Source: Candidatus Woesearchaeota archaeon (GTDB taxonomy: Archaea > Nanobdellota > Nanobdellia > Woesearchaeales > UBA12501). From it: 11,995 bases of DNA. How positions within the stretch are numbered: the first letter of the stretch is position 1; every line of letters starts with the position of its first letter. Shown piece after piece: positions 5,838 to 11,995 of this stretch. The stretch is taken from assembly GCA_026394915.1 (NCBI GenBank), contig JAPLZS010000222.1, positions 755 to 12,749 on the forward strand. Direction: 5' to 3'. The position numbers and the translations under genes were made by a program. Under the pieces are notes generated by a model that saw nothing but the letters and a program-made list of their open reading frames with translations, was not told where the DNA came from and ran no database searches.

Positions 5838-5919
5838 TTTTACTTTTTATAATTTTTTATATTATCTCTTTTTTTGATGTTTTTATTATTTATTGAGCAT
5901 ATCCGGTCATTTTTTGCTC

Positions 5920-6426
5920 TTATCTCTTCTTCAGCTCTATTTCAATCTCTTTTATCTCTTTCTCAATCTCTCTTATCTTGTCTTTATTATTATCCATCTC
6001 CATCAGACTTCCGCACTCAGGGCATTTGAAACTAAAATCAACAGCTTGGTCAAAATTAAGCCGCATGCATTTTGTGGGGCACATGTAAAAATGGCCGCCC
6101 TTCTCTCTTTCAAGCCTCTCCTTGAGCTGCGCCATCTTTTTCTTCTTGAGTTCAAGAGCAAGGTATTTTATGTTCTTTGCCCTGAATGTCCAGTAATAGA
6201 TGTACCATCCTTTTACTTTGTCTTTTTTTCTTATGAAAGAGACAAGGTTTGATTTGTATAGTCTGTAGAGCATGTTCCTCATTATGTTTACCTCTACTTT
6301 CATCTTTTCCGCTAGTTTGAATTCTGATACATTTTTCTTGTTCTTCATGGCCTTGACCAATGGCAGGACATCCTCTCCTGCAACTTCAATTATGACATCA
6401 TCCAGTATCTTGTTTGAAAGCTTCAT
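5920..6426 (-). CDS. tfe: Transcription initiation factor TFE, alpha subunit
   Basis: Archaeal homologue of the TFIIE alpha subunit; it joins the TBP-TFB-RNA polymerase pre-initiation complex and helps open the promoter. The protein has 168 residues. An extended winged-helix domain (about 3-90, with KNVSEFKLAEKMKVEVNIMR and NMLYRLYKSNLVSF) is followed by a basic helix (90-110). A zinc ribbon follows, with CPTKC (116-120) and CPECGS (135-140), the CPxxC...CPxC arrangement usual for the family. The C-terminal tail (145-168) is a charged helix, IREIEKEIKEIEIELKKR, probably a coiled coil. The start is supported by GGAAGGT about 10 bases upstream. It is divergent from the eL34-eL14 pair and precedes prs. 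Confidence 0.93.
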   Translation of the reverse strand: MKLSNKILDDVIIEVAGEDVLPLVKAMKNKKNVSEFKLAEKMKVEVNIMRNMLYRLYKSNLVSFIRKKDKVKGWYIYYWTFRAKNIKYLALELKKKKMAQLKERLEREKGGHFYMCPTKCMRLNFDQAVDFSFKCPECGSLMEMDNNKDKIREIEKEIKEIEIELKKR

Positions 6427-6649
6427 TTTAGAAATAACCTTCCTTTGCCTTATTTTTGCTGTTTTTCATGTTATTTAATAAAAATATAACCATTCATATA
6501 TACAAGTTTTATTACTTTTTAAACCTTTTGGTTTATATCTATATATAGCTTTCTATCCATGCCCACTGATACTGCTTCATGAGTCACACCTCAAAAAATG
6601 TCAAAACATTTATAAATAGGTCAAAATCTCTCTGAAAAGGGGATAAAAA
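6427..6649. promoter_or_regulatory. Divergent promoter region between tfe and eL34
   Basis: For the plus strand, CATTTATAAATAGG (6607-6620) is a good TATA box about 37 bases before the eL34 ATG, leaving a leader of roughly 12 bases with AGGGGAT as ribosome binding site. The dyad AAATGT-CAAA-ACATTT overlaps the front of this TATA box. For tfe, minus-strand candidates lie in the AT-rich stretch 6475-6502 (TTATATTTTTATT and GTATATATGAAT). An AAACC-TTTT-GGTTT inverted repeat sits at about 6520-6533, followed by TTATATCTATATATAGC, a further possible plus-strand promoter with no gene obviously attached. Nothing coding is seen. Confidence 0.5.
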
Positions 6650-6922
6650 ATGCCAACAGGCAGACACAAATCAAGGACATTCAGAAGAGTCTTCAAGAGG
6701 ACACCCGGAGGAGATACCAGGATGTATTACCTCAAGAGAAAGCCTAAGAAAGCGCACTGCGCTAAGTGTGGCGCTGTTCTCTCAGGAGTGCCTAGAGAGA
6801 GGCCTTACAAGATGAAAAAGCTCTCAAAGACCCAGAAAAGACCCCAGAGGCCGTTCGGCGGCAATCTATGCTCAAGATGCACAAGACTCCTGCTCATAGA
6901 AAAAGCGAGACAAGGTGCCTGA
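6650..6922 (+). CDS. rpl34e: Large-subunit ribosomal protein eL34 (L34e)
   Basis: Ribosomal protein of the large subunit found in archaea and eukaryotes but not bacteria. The 90-residue sequence opens MPTGRHKSRTFRRVFKRTPG as the family does. It contains a zinc-binding pair CAKC (37-40) and CSRC (74-77) and the conserved RPYKMKKLSKTQKRPQRPFGG segment in two parts (51-61 and 62-71). It is strongly basic, as expected for rRNA binding. Start supported by AGGGGAT six bases upstream and a TATA box at 6607-6620. It is followed, with a one-base gap, by eL14; the end of this gene contains the ribosome binding site of the next, implying coupled translation. Confidence 0.95.
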   Translation: MPTGRHKSRTFRRVFKRTPGGDTRMYYLKRKPKKAHCAKCGAVLSGVPRERPYKMKKLSKTQKRPQRPFGGNLCSRCTRLLLIEKARQGA

Positions 6923-6923
6923 T

Positions 6924-7325
6924 ATGATAGAGATTGGAAGAATATGCATAAAGCTTGCAGGAAGGGACGCAGGCATGAAATGTGTTGTTGTGGATATGTT
7001 AGGCAGCAATATGGTCATGATTGACGGCCAGACAAGAAGGAGAAAATGCAGCATAAGGCACCTTGAGCCGTTGGAAAATGTCTTGAAGATAAAGAAAGGA
7101 GCATCACACTCAGAGATTGCGGCAGAATTCAAGAAACTCAAGATCGAGACAAAGGAATCAAAGCCAAGGAAAGCGGCAGAAAAACCGATGAAAGTCAGGA
7201 AATCATCAGAGAAATCAGAAGAAGAGAAGTCTGCAAAGGCAGCAAAGAAGCAGGCAAAAGAAGAGAAGAAGAAAGAGAAAAAAGCAGAGCCAAAGAAGGC
7301 CAAGAAACACATAAAGAAGAAATAG
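6924..7325 (+). CDS. rpl14e: Large-subunit ribosomal protein eL14 (L14e) with long Lys-rich tail
   Basis: Archaeal/eukaryotic large-subunit ribosomal protein. The first about 75 residues are the usual KOW/SH3-like body: IEIGRICIKLAGRDAGMKCV, then VVVDMLGSNMVMIDGQTRRR and CSIRHLEPL. Residues about 76-133 are an added tail made almost entirely of Lys, Ala, Glu, Ser and Pro (AKKQAKEEKKKEKKAEPKKA and similar), disordered and very basic, resembling histone H1-type tails. A GTG at 6915 could extend the protein by three residues, but AGGTG at 6913-6917 looks like the ribosome binding site for the ATG at 6924, which I chose. It ends 23 bases before the convergent pheT. The body assignment is firm; the tail is unusually long for the family as I know it. 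Confidence 0.92.
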   Translation: MIEIGRICIKLAGRDAGMKCVVVDMLGSNMVMIDGQTRRRKCSIRHLEPLENVLKIKKGASHSEIAAEFKKLKIETKESKPRKAAEKPMKVRKSSEKSEEEKSAKAAKKQAKEEKKKEKKAEPKKAKKHIKKK

Positions 7326-7348
7326 GTTCTTGATCAATGTTTCTTATT

Positions 7349-9001
7349 TCATTCGCTTATCAGCCTGAACAATTCTGTCAGATTCAGCTCAAGGCATGCT
7401 ACCGGCATTGTGAGCTCAAAATTGCTAAGAACTTCTGGAGAGATCTCCCCAACGTAGGCAATCTTCTCATTGTTAAACATGACTCTTCCAACCCTTCCTC
7501 TTATAAAAGAAGCATGCTCTGCGTCTTCAAGATAATATGTCACATCAAGCATCTTGAAAATGTAGTCAAGCACACTCTTTATTGCTGTGAAATCCGCTTT
7601 CTGGCTGCACAATGCAATGCACAGCCTGAAATTTTCTGTTGTTCCGCTTTCTGTTGAAGGATATCTCTTGAATACTGCTCCAATGTGGAAGATGTCCTGG
7701 GGATACTCATTATGCTTGTTGTCTTTCAGCACATTAAGCATGCTTGGGATCAGCCATGTTCTCAATGAATTATAATCTTTGCTCACAGGATCTATCAGCT
7801 CAATCACTTCCATCTTGCTGCTACACATCTTTGTCTGCATATCCTTGTCTATCAGGCAGTATGTGTTTGTCTCAATCATCCCGATACCCACAATAACATC
7901 AGCAATCTTTGAGCAGAATGAATTGAACTTGTCAGGCTCCCCTATTGTTGAGACTTTTGTCGGTTCTTCCTTGAAATTATCATATCCATAAGCTATTGCA
8001 ACATCCTCTGCAATGTCTATCTGATGCAGTATGTCTGCCCTATAAGCAGGAACAGAAACAACACCCTTTTTATAATTGAATCCCATCCTTTCCAGCGCTT
8101 TCTTTATTTCTGAATCATTCAATCTGAGCCCCAAAATCTTGTTTATGTAATCCCTGCTTGTCTTTATCTTCCTTGGAGCAAGGTTTGGTGTTGAGGTTTT
8201 CTTGTCAGGATAGATAAGGTCCATCGAATATATCTTTCCGCCCATATCAGCAAGAGCAGTGACTATAATGTTTATGCAGGTGCTCAGCACATCAAAATAA
8301 AATCCAGAGCATTCAATGAAAACTTCCTTTGTGTTCTCTGTTATCTTTCCAACATCATGCGAGTTTATTATCGGCGGCATTGACAATACCTCACCATTTG
8401 CATCAACAAAAACAGGGTACTCATCAAGGCCCTCAAGAAGATGCGCATACTCTCTTCCTGTCGGATGCTGGCTTAGTATCTGCCTTCCTGTCATCTCTTT
8501 CTTGCCTTCCAATGGCCTGAACTTTATCTCTTCCGGCCTCTTTGCGATGAACTTTATAGGGGGGGTTATCTTCTCAAAAGGATATATCCCTATTGCAACC
8601 CTTTTCCTGTTCCTTCCATAAGTAACATGGAGTTTTTCCTGGATCTGTATTATCTCCCTTATTTTTTCATCATTGAATTTCAATCCCTTGACGATTGCAC
8701 ACGCAGTAAATGGTCTTACATTTTTCACAGATTTGTCAATTATGACTTTCTCGCCAGATCTCTTGACATCATATCTTTTTATGCCTTTGCTTGCGCCGAT
8801 GAATGTTGAGAATGCCCGTACAAATCCCTGCTCTGAGAGCATGTCCGGCCTGTTCGGAAAAACTTCTACATTGATCTCATTTTCTTCTATGCTCTCAAGG
8901 TCTGTGCCCATATAGCTTATCCTTTCCTTAAGCTTTTCCAGCGGAAGCTTCTTTCCAACAAGCCTCTCAAACACATCCTTGTTCAATGTTACTGCAGGCA
9001 T
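7349..9001 (-). CDS. pheT: Phenylalanine-tRNA ligase beta subunit
   Basis: Non-catalytic beta subunit of the (alpha-beta)2 enzyme; binds tRNA-Phe and edits mischarged Tyr. The 550-residue length is that of the archaeal/eukaryotic type, which lacks the bacterial N-terminal EMAP-like and C-terminal anticodon-binding domains. An archaeal N-terminal part (1-85, with INVEVFPNRPDML) is followed by the B3/B4 editing region (about 90-250, with FRPLEGKKEM and QHPTGREYAHLL), the B5 domain (about 275-345, ending RADILHQIDIAEDVAIAYGY), and the catalytic-like fold (about 350-550, with LIDPVSKDYNSLRTWLIPSM). Start supported by AAAGGAG about 11 bases upstream. It is the last gene of a leftward operon with pheS but is separated from it by two small genes; 41 bases separate it from the 60-residue gene ahead. 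Confidence 0.96.
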   Translation of the reverse strand: MPAVTLNKDVFERLVGKKLPLEKLKERISYMGTDLESIEENEINVEVFPNRPDMLSEQGFVRAFSTFIGASKGIKRYDVKRSGEKVIIDKSVKNVRPFTACAIVKGLKFNDEKIREIIQIQEKLHVTYGRNRKRVAIGIYPFEKITPPIKFIAKRPEEIKFRPLEGKKEMTGRQILSQHPTGREYAHLLEGLDEYPVFVDANGEVLSMPPIINSHDVGKITENTKEVFIECSGFYFDVLSTCINIIVTALADMGGKIYSMDLIYPDKKTSTPNLAPRKIKTSRDYINKILGLRLNDSEIKKALERMGFNYKKGVVSVPAYRADILHQIDIAEDVAIAYGYDNFKEEPTKVSTIGEPDKFNSFCSKIADVIVGIGMIETNTYCLIDKDMQTKMCSSKMEVIELIDPVSKDYNSLRTWLIPSMLNVLKDNKHNEYPQDIFHIGAVFKRYPSTESGTTENFRLCIALCSQKADFTAIKSVLDYIFKMLDVTYYLEDAEHASFIRGRVGRVMFNNEKIAYVGEISPEVLSNFELTMPVACLELNLTELFRLISE

Positions 9002-9042
9002 TTTACTTATTCTCCTTTGTTTATTCTATTATAATCCTTCTG

Positions 9043-9225
9043 TTATTGTTCCTCTTTCTTGTTTTCTTTCGGCACTTTGAAATTTTTATGCACAAATATC
9101 AGGCCAGGAGCGCCCTTATCCCCGCCCATCCTTATCACTGTATTGTTGTTCTCTTTCATCTTCTTAAGCCTGTCAATCAAAGCATCTATGCTTTCATCCC
9201 CTAATGTAAGCTGCACATTGCTCAT
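9043..9225 (-). CDS. 60-residue soluble protein of unknown function
   Basis: I do not recognise this protein. It is hydrophilic, with an N-terminal helix-forming part (QLTLGDESIDALIDRLKKMK, residues 5-24), a Gly-rich middle (VIRMGGDKGAPGLIFVHKNF, 30-49) that looks like a small beta hairpin, and a charged KENKKEEQ end. The ATG overlaps the stop of the preceding membrane protein by four bases (ATGA at 9225-9222), so the two are translationally coupled. Codon use resembles the neighbours and the overlap makes it unlikely to be spurious. Its placement between pheS and pheT in the same operon suggests constant expression but does not reveal a function. It could work with the membrane protein upstream. 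Confidence 0.75.
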   Translation of the reverse strand: MSNVQLTLGDESIDALIDRLKKMKENNNTVIRMGGDKGAPGLIFVHKNFKVPKENKKEEQ

Positions 9226-9458
9226 TTTTTCACCACCATCTTAACCATGTTTATCACTGCCATCATTGCCCATACAAGCAGCAGTACAGAGAAGAATATC
9301 GCGCCAGCAACATATGTATAATACGCAAGGCACAAAGCTCCTGTAAAATTTAATATATCAAATTTCCATGAATCCTGGCTTATGGCCCCAAACAGCGAAA
9401 GCGCATAGGCCAAAAGCAAGATTGCAAGCCCCATCAATCCTATCATCATTGGCATCAT
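9222..9458 (-). CDS. Small membrane protein, CBU_0592-like
   Basis: 78 residues, nearly all hydrophobic, with three likely membrane helices: residues about 3-24 (MMIGLMGLAILLLAYALSLF), 34-52 (DILNFTGALCLAYYTYVAG) and 52-72 (AIFFSVLLLVWAMMAVINMV), ending in lysines. The pattern W-x-F-x-I-L-N-F-x-G-x-x-x-L-x-Y-Y followed by V-W-A resembles the CBU_0592-like family of small membrane proteins, of unknown function; this is pattern recall, not a search result. It starts four bases after the pheS stop, with the ribosome binding site GGAGATGA formed by the last pheS codons, and its stop overlaps the start of the next small gene. It is thus tightly tied to the pheS-pheT operon. Confidence 0.75.
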   Translation of the reverse strand: MMPMMIGLMGLAILLLAYALSLFGAISQDSWKFDILNFTGALCLAYYTYVAGAIFFSVLLLVWAMMAVINMVKMVVKK

Positions 9459-9462
9459 TTTT

Positions 9463-11025
9463 TCATCTCCATATCTTCATCTCTCTAAGCTGCTTGAGAT
9501 CATTTGTGTACAGCTGCCTTATGTCAGATATCTTAAAAAATTCTGAGATGCTCCTCTCCAATCCCATCCCCCATGCCAACACCGGGATGTCTTTGCCGAG
9601 CAGCGGCGCAACAACTTCTGGCCTGAATATGCCTGCGCCTCCAAGCTCAACCCACTGTTTTTTCACTGGATGGAATGCCTCTATCTCCGCAGAAGGCTCT
9701 GTATAAGGGAAATATGCGGGCCTTATCCTCACATTCTTATATCCAAGTTTCTTGAAAAATTCCTTCAGATACCACAAAAGATTCCTGAAATTTGCGTCAG
9801 GATCAACGACAATGCCCTCCACCTGATTAAGCTCAAAAAGATGCTTCCAGTCAAGTGCCTCATTCCTGAAGCATTTTGCGACAGAGAAAAATTTTGCAGG
9901 AAGATCCTCTTTCTTCAGGCCTGCAATAGTCTTTGCGCTCAGTATGGTTGTATGGGTCCTTAAGACATTTTTCTTTGCCTCTTCCGGATCCCATTTGTAT
10001 CCCCAGCCTTTGCTCCCTATATTGCCTCCGTACTCATGCATTGCTTTTACAGCATCCACAAGCTTCTTGTCAGGCAATCTTCCCTTGACAGGGTTTTTTA
10101 TGTAGAAAGTGTCCTGCAATTCCCTGACAGGATGGTCCTGCGCAGTGAAAAGTGCGTCAAAATTCCAGAATGATGTGTCAAGCATTGGGCCCTTCATCTC
10201 CTTAAATCCCATATCAAGCCATATACTTTTTATGTTCTCGGATGTTTGATTGACAAAATGTCTTTTTCCGCCACGTATTGCCGGAACATTCCCATTCAAG
10301 TCATATCTCCTGAACTTCTTGTTCTTCCATGAGCCCATTGAAAGCATATCAGGAGTCAGGCCGTCTATCATGTCTGACCTGTCCATCTTCCAGATATTTG
10401 ATCTCTGCAGTTCCCTGCCAAGATCAGTCAGTACAGCAGACTTTTTCTTTATCCTGTCCTCTTTTATGATATCCTTCCTTTTCTTCAGTACATTGAACGC
10501 GAATTTCTCTTCCGGCCCAAGATCTCTTTCCTCTATGCCCTTTTCAGCATTTGCGCTTAGCTTCATGAGGAATTTCTCCTCAAGAGATTCTTTTTCCAAT
10601 ATTATTTTTCCCTGTGCAGTTATCTCTATGATGTTTCCTTTGATAAGTATGCATGCCCTTGATTTCAGCATGCCGAGGCATACATTGAATTCTTCACTGC
10701 TCATGTTCAGCTTTGATTTTATATCATCAAAAGAGCATGGCATTTCTCTTATCAGCTTGAGCATCTTCTTTTCAGGAAAACCTTCCTTGAGATACCTGAT
10801 GCCATTCTCGCCGATCTTTATTCCTATCTTTTCCTGAGAATCTATCTTAAGGACCCCCCTATTCTCAAGCCATTGCAGTGCTCTCATAGCTTCTATATCC
10901 TTCAGCCCAGAGATCATTGAGAGCTCTGCAAGGGTCATGTTATCTTTTAACGCAGAGATGGCCTTTCTCTCAAATATATTTAGAGTCTCTATCATTCCTG
11001 CTGCATTGGCCGGTTTTGTTCCCAT
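9463..11025 (-). CDS. pheS: Phenylalanine-tRNA ligase alpha subunit
   Basis: Catalytic class II synthetase subunit that charges tRNA-Phe. 520 residues, the archaeal/eukaryotic length. The N-terminal half (about 10-210) is a series of winged-helix-like repeats (LAELSMISGLKDIEAMRALQ, 33-52) that bind tRNA. The catalytic core (about 260-520) shows FWNFDALFTAQDHPVRELQD (286-305), RTHTTILSAKTI (356-367), class II motif 2 KCFRNEALDWKHLFEL (384-399), FPYTEPSAEIEAF (439-451), GGAGIFRPE (462-470) and motif 3 GMGLERSISEFF (486-497). No ribosome binding site precedes the ATG at 11025, but a TATA-like CTTTAAATAA is centred about 26 bases upstream, so the mRNA is probably leaderless. An internal ATG at codon 11, preceded by GCAGGA, is an alternative start. 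Three inverted repeats lie just upstream. It leads a four-gene operon ending in pheT. Confidence 0.96.
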   Translation of the reverse strand: MGTKPANAAGMIETLNIFERKAISALKDNMTLAELSMISGLKDIEAMRALQWLENRGVLKIDSQEKIGIKIGENGIRYLKEGFPEKKMLKLIREMPCSFDDIKSKLNMSSEEFNVCLGMLKSRACILIKGNIIEITAQGKIILEKESLEEKFLMKLSANAEKGIEERDLGPEEKFAFNVLKKRKDIIKEDRIKKKSAVLTDLGRELQRSNIWKMDRSDMIDGLTPDMLSMGSWKNKKFRRYDLNGNVPAIRGGKRHFVNQTSENIKSIWLDMGFKEMKGPMLDTSFWNFDALFTAQDHPVRELQDTFYIKNPVKGRLPDKKLVDAVKAMHEYGGNIGSKGWGYKWDPEEAKKNVLRTHTTILSAKTIAGLKKEDLPAKFFSVAKCFRNEALDWKHLFELNQVEGIVVDPDANFRNLLWYLKEFFKKLGYKNVRIRPAYFPYTEPSAEIEAFHPVKKQWVELGGAGIFRPEVVAPLLGKDIPVLAWGMGLERSISEFFKISDIRQLYTNDLKQLREMKIWR

Positions 11026-11046
11026 CTGGGCAGATAATATATAGCG

Positions 11047-11056
11047 TTATTTAAAG
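11047..11056 (-). promoter_or_regulatory. TATA box of the pheS operon
   Basis: On the minus strand CTTTAAATAA stands about 26 bases before the pheS ATG at 11025, the spacing expected for a leaderless archaeal transcript; no ribosome binding site is visible between them. The element is immediately adjacent to the inverted repeat at 11055-11085, which therefore covers the position where TFB would contact the DNA. Confidence 0.5.
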
Positions 11057-11168
11057 GTTATGAAAACCCTTGGTTTTCAGAACCTCAGAAATACCGTGTA
11101 TTTCTGTAGGTTACGAAAGGGCGCGTATCACCATTTCTAAACTCAAAAATGCATGGCATTTGTAGGTT
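11055..11168. repeat. Three consecutive inverted repeats with 3-base centres upstream of pheS
   Basis: Repeat 1 has arms AGGTTATGAAAACC (11055-11068) and GGTTTTCAGAACCT (11072-11085), 13 of 14 bases pairing around CTT. Repeat 2 begins at the next base: CAGAAATAC (11086-11094) and GTATTTCTG (11098-11106), perfect around CGT. Repeat 3 has AAATGC (11147-11152) and GCATTT (11156-11161) around ATG. TGTAGGTT follows repeats 2 and 3 (11105-11112, 11161-11168), and AGGTTAYGAAA recurs at 11055 and 11108. AACCT at 11081-11085 can pair with AGGTT on either side, giving two exclusive folds. Their place before the pheS TATA box suggests operators, but the binding protein is unknown. The remainder of the 224-base gap 11026-11249 contains no gene. 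Confidence 0.6.
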
Positions 11169-11207
11169 TTTGTTGTATTGCAAGAGGGCAGCTATGTCAA
11201 TCAATAT

Positions 11208-11242
11208 AAAAACATAAAGAATAAATAAAAAGAAAAAAGAGC
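11208..11242 (-). terminator. T-rich transcription end after the second TrmB-family gene
   Basis: Read on the minus strand, the bases after the stop codon at 11250 contain CTCTTTTTTCTTTTTATTTA and further T-runs, the usual form of an archaeal terminator. This separates the second regulator from pheS transcriptionally. Confidence 0.45.
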
Positions 11243-11249
11243 TCTCAAT

Positions 11250-11995
11250 CTACTTTGAGAGATTCTTTGAAGGGACCATGTTCTTCCATGCCTGATCATA
11301 CAAGTCTTCCATTGCAGACGCAAAGAAAGGGGTTGTTACCCAGATGCCCACGTCATATGTAGGATGGACTTCCTGATCATTCATCACCATGAACAGGATT
11401 TCTTTTCCGTCAACAATGACAAACCGTCCCTTTGAGTCAGTATGCTTCACTTCTGCAATCCCTGAAAGCTCCTTCAATGCAGAAGAGGTCTCCTTTGTCA
11501 TTGGAGCAGAAATCCTTATCTTGACTCCCTTTTTCTTGAGCTTCTCGAAAACAGACTTCAATCCTTCAACTTTCCTGAGAAAGCCCTGGCTTGTCGTCAT
11601 TATTGTCACTGATTTTTCAGCATTTCTTATGCAGAGCTCAAGATGATTGTAAAGATTGTGCCTTCCTCTCAATGAACCAGAAAGGTCTGATGGCTCAACA
11701 AGGTCTATCCCCTGCGTGTGCAGTGTGCTCAATTCCTTCAATACTTCTGTTCCTTTGAGGGTTTCAAGCCTCTTGACCTTTTCATCTGCCTCAACTTTCA
11801 TGTTCTTTTTAACTCTTTCAACAACTTCATTAGGAGCGACTGCAATATATTTTATAGGCTTTCCCAGCTTTGTTATTGCAAACCCTTTCTTTTCAAGACT
11901 CTCGAGAACATCATATGACCTTGATCTGGGAACATTGGCTATGTCGCTCAATTCTCCTGCTGTGGAAACGCCTCTGCTCAGGAGTGCTGTCCAGA
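11250..11995 (-). CDS. TrmB-family transcriptional regulator (copy 2), N terminus beyond right edge
   Basis: A paralogue of the regulator at 3655-4452, missing about the first 22 codons outside the window. The visible part starts WTALLSRGVSTAGELSDIAN, the same residues as copy 1, so the frame continues to the edge at 11995; a TTG at 11951 is an internal leucine codon, not a start. The winged helix with VPRSRSYDVLESLEKKG is followed by GKPIKYIAVAPNEV, a coiled stretch and a PLD-like sensor domain with HTQGIDLVEPSDLSG, KSVTIMTTSQGF, KIRISAPMTKET and EVHPTYDVGIWV. No HKD catalytic motif is seen. Bases 11893-11995 are identical to 3824-3722 of copy 1, whereas the rest is only about half identical in protein. 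The C terminus is slightly longer than copy 1. The sensor difference suggests a different ligand with the same DNA target. Confidence 0.87.
   Translation of the reverse strand, partial: WTALLSRGVSTAGELSDIANVPRSRSYDVLESLEKKGFAITKLGKPIKYIAVAPNEVVERVKKNMKVEADEKVKRLETLKGTEVLKELSTLHTQGIDLVEPSDLSGSLRGRHNLYNHLELCIRNAEKSVTIMTTSQGFLRKVEGLKSVFEKLKKKGVKIRISAPMTKETSSALKELSGIAEVKHTDSKGRFVIVDGKEILFMVMNDQEVHPTYDVGIWVTTPFFASAMEDLYDQAWKNMVPSKNLSK

Noticed and set aside
6430..6649. tRNA or C/D-box small RNA in the tfe-eL34 gap
   Set aside because: No cloverleaf arms or TTCGAAT-type T-loop; isolated CTGA occurs but no paired C and D boxes at proper spacing.
6915..6923. GTG at 6915 as start of eL14
   Set aside because: It lies in the AGGTG ribosome binding site and overlaps the eL34 end; family proteins begin at the ATG at 6924.
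10250..10837. Open frame of 195 codons on the plus strand opposite pheS
   Set aside because: It is antisense to a firmly assigned synthetase, rich in Ser/Phe/Leu as expected for a shadow frame, and has no ribosome binding site or recognisable motif.
11055..11106. Hairpins as an intrinsic terminator of the second TrmB-like gene
   Set aside because: They lie about 145 bases beyond the stop, lack a T-tract after them on the minus strand, and a T-rich terminator already follows the gene at 11208-11242.
11041..11200. Second origin or origin-box cluster upstream of pheS
   Set aside because: GGTTACGAAAGGG slightly resembles part of a box, but no TTCCA half-site, no AT-rich core and no second initiator gene are present.
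3722..11995. Composite transposon bounded by inverted repeats
   Set aside because: The inverted repeats are coding sequence of paralogous regulators, there is no transposase, and the interior is core housekeeping genes.

Overview
The window looks like part of an archaeal chromosome. It encodes a family-D DNA polymerase small subunit, an Orc1/Cdc6 initiator, the transcription factor TFE, the archaeal/eukaryotic ribosomal proteins eL34 and eL14, archaeal-type PheS and PheT, and a short archaeal PRPP synthetase. TATA boxes of the TTTATATA type and GGTGA-type ribosome binding sites fit this. Gene content, small size of several proteins and tight packing suggest a euryarchaeote-like or DPANN lineage (Woesearchaeota/Pacearchaeota-like); that placement is inference and no rRNA is present to test it.

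The left part is a replication-origin neighbourhood. Reading leftwards from the origin are orc1/cdc6 (1780-3018), polD small subunit DP1 (98-1702) and, overlapping the end of DP1, the first 37 codons of an HD-domain protein running off the window. The 636-base gap 3019-3654 has the marks of an oriC: three origin-recognition-box-like sites in mixed orientation flank a core that is 89% A+T (3241-3420, counted by hand). The promoter-proximal end of this gap belongs to a TrmB-family regulator gene (3655-4452), and holds a 16-bp palindrome, a 14-codon upstream frame with its own ribosome binding site, and a second palindrome over the regulator's own ribosome binding site.

The middle part is housekeeping: a 68-residue membrane/coiled-coil protein of unknown function (4668-4874, +), prs (4941-5837, -) behind tfe (5920-6426, -), then divergently eL34 and eL14 (6650-7325, +).

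The right part is a leftward operon pheS - small three-helix membrane protein - 60-residue protein - pheT (11025 down to 7349), followed upstream by a gap with three consecutive inverted repeats each with a 3-base centre, and by the 3' portion of a second TrmB-family regulator (11250-11995) running off the right edge.

The most unusual feature is the relation between the two TrmB-like genes. They lie in inverted orientation about 8 kb apart and are identical for 103 consecutive bases over the DNA-binding region (3722-3824 versus 11893-11995), yet their remaining parts are only about half identical in protein and heavily diverged at synonymous sites. This points to recent gene conversion, or to an inverted repeat able to exchange the sensor domains of the two regulators by inversion. 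No rRNA, tRNA, CRISPR array or transposase was recognised.
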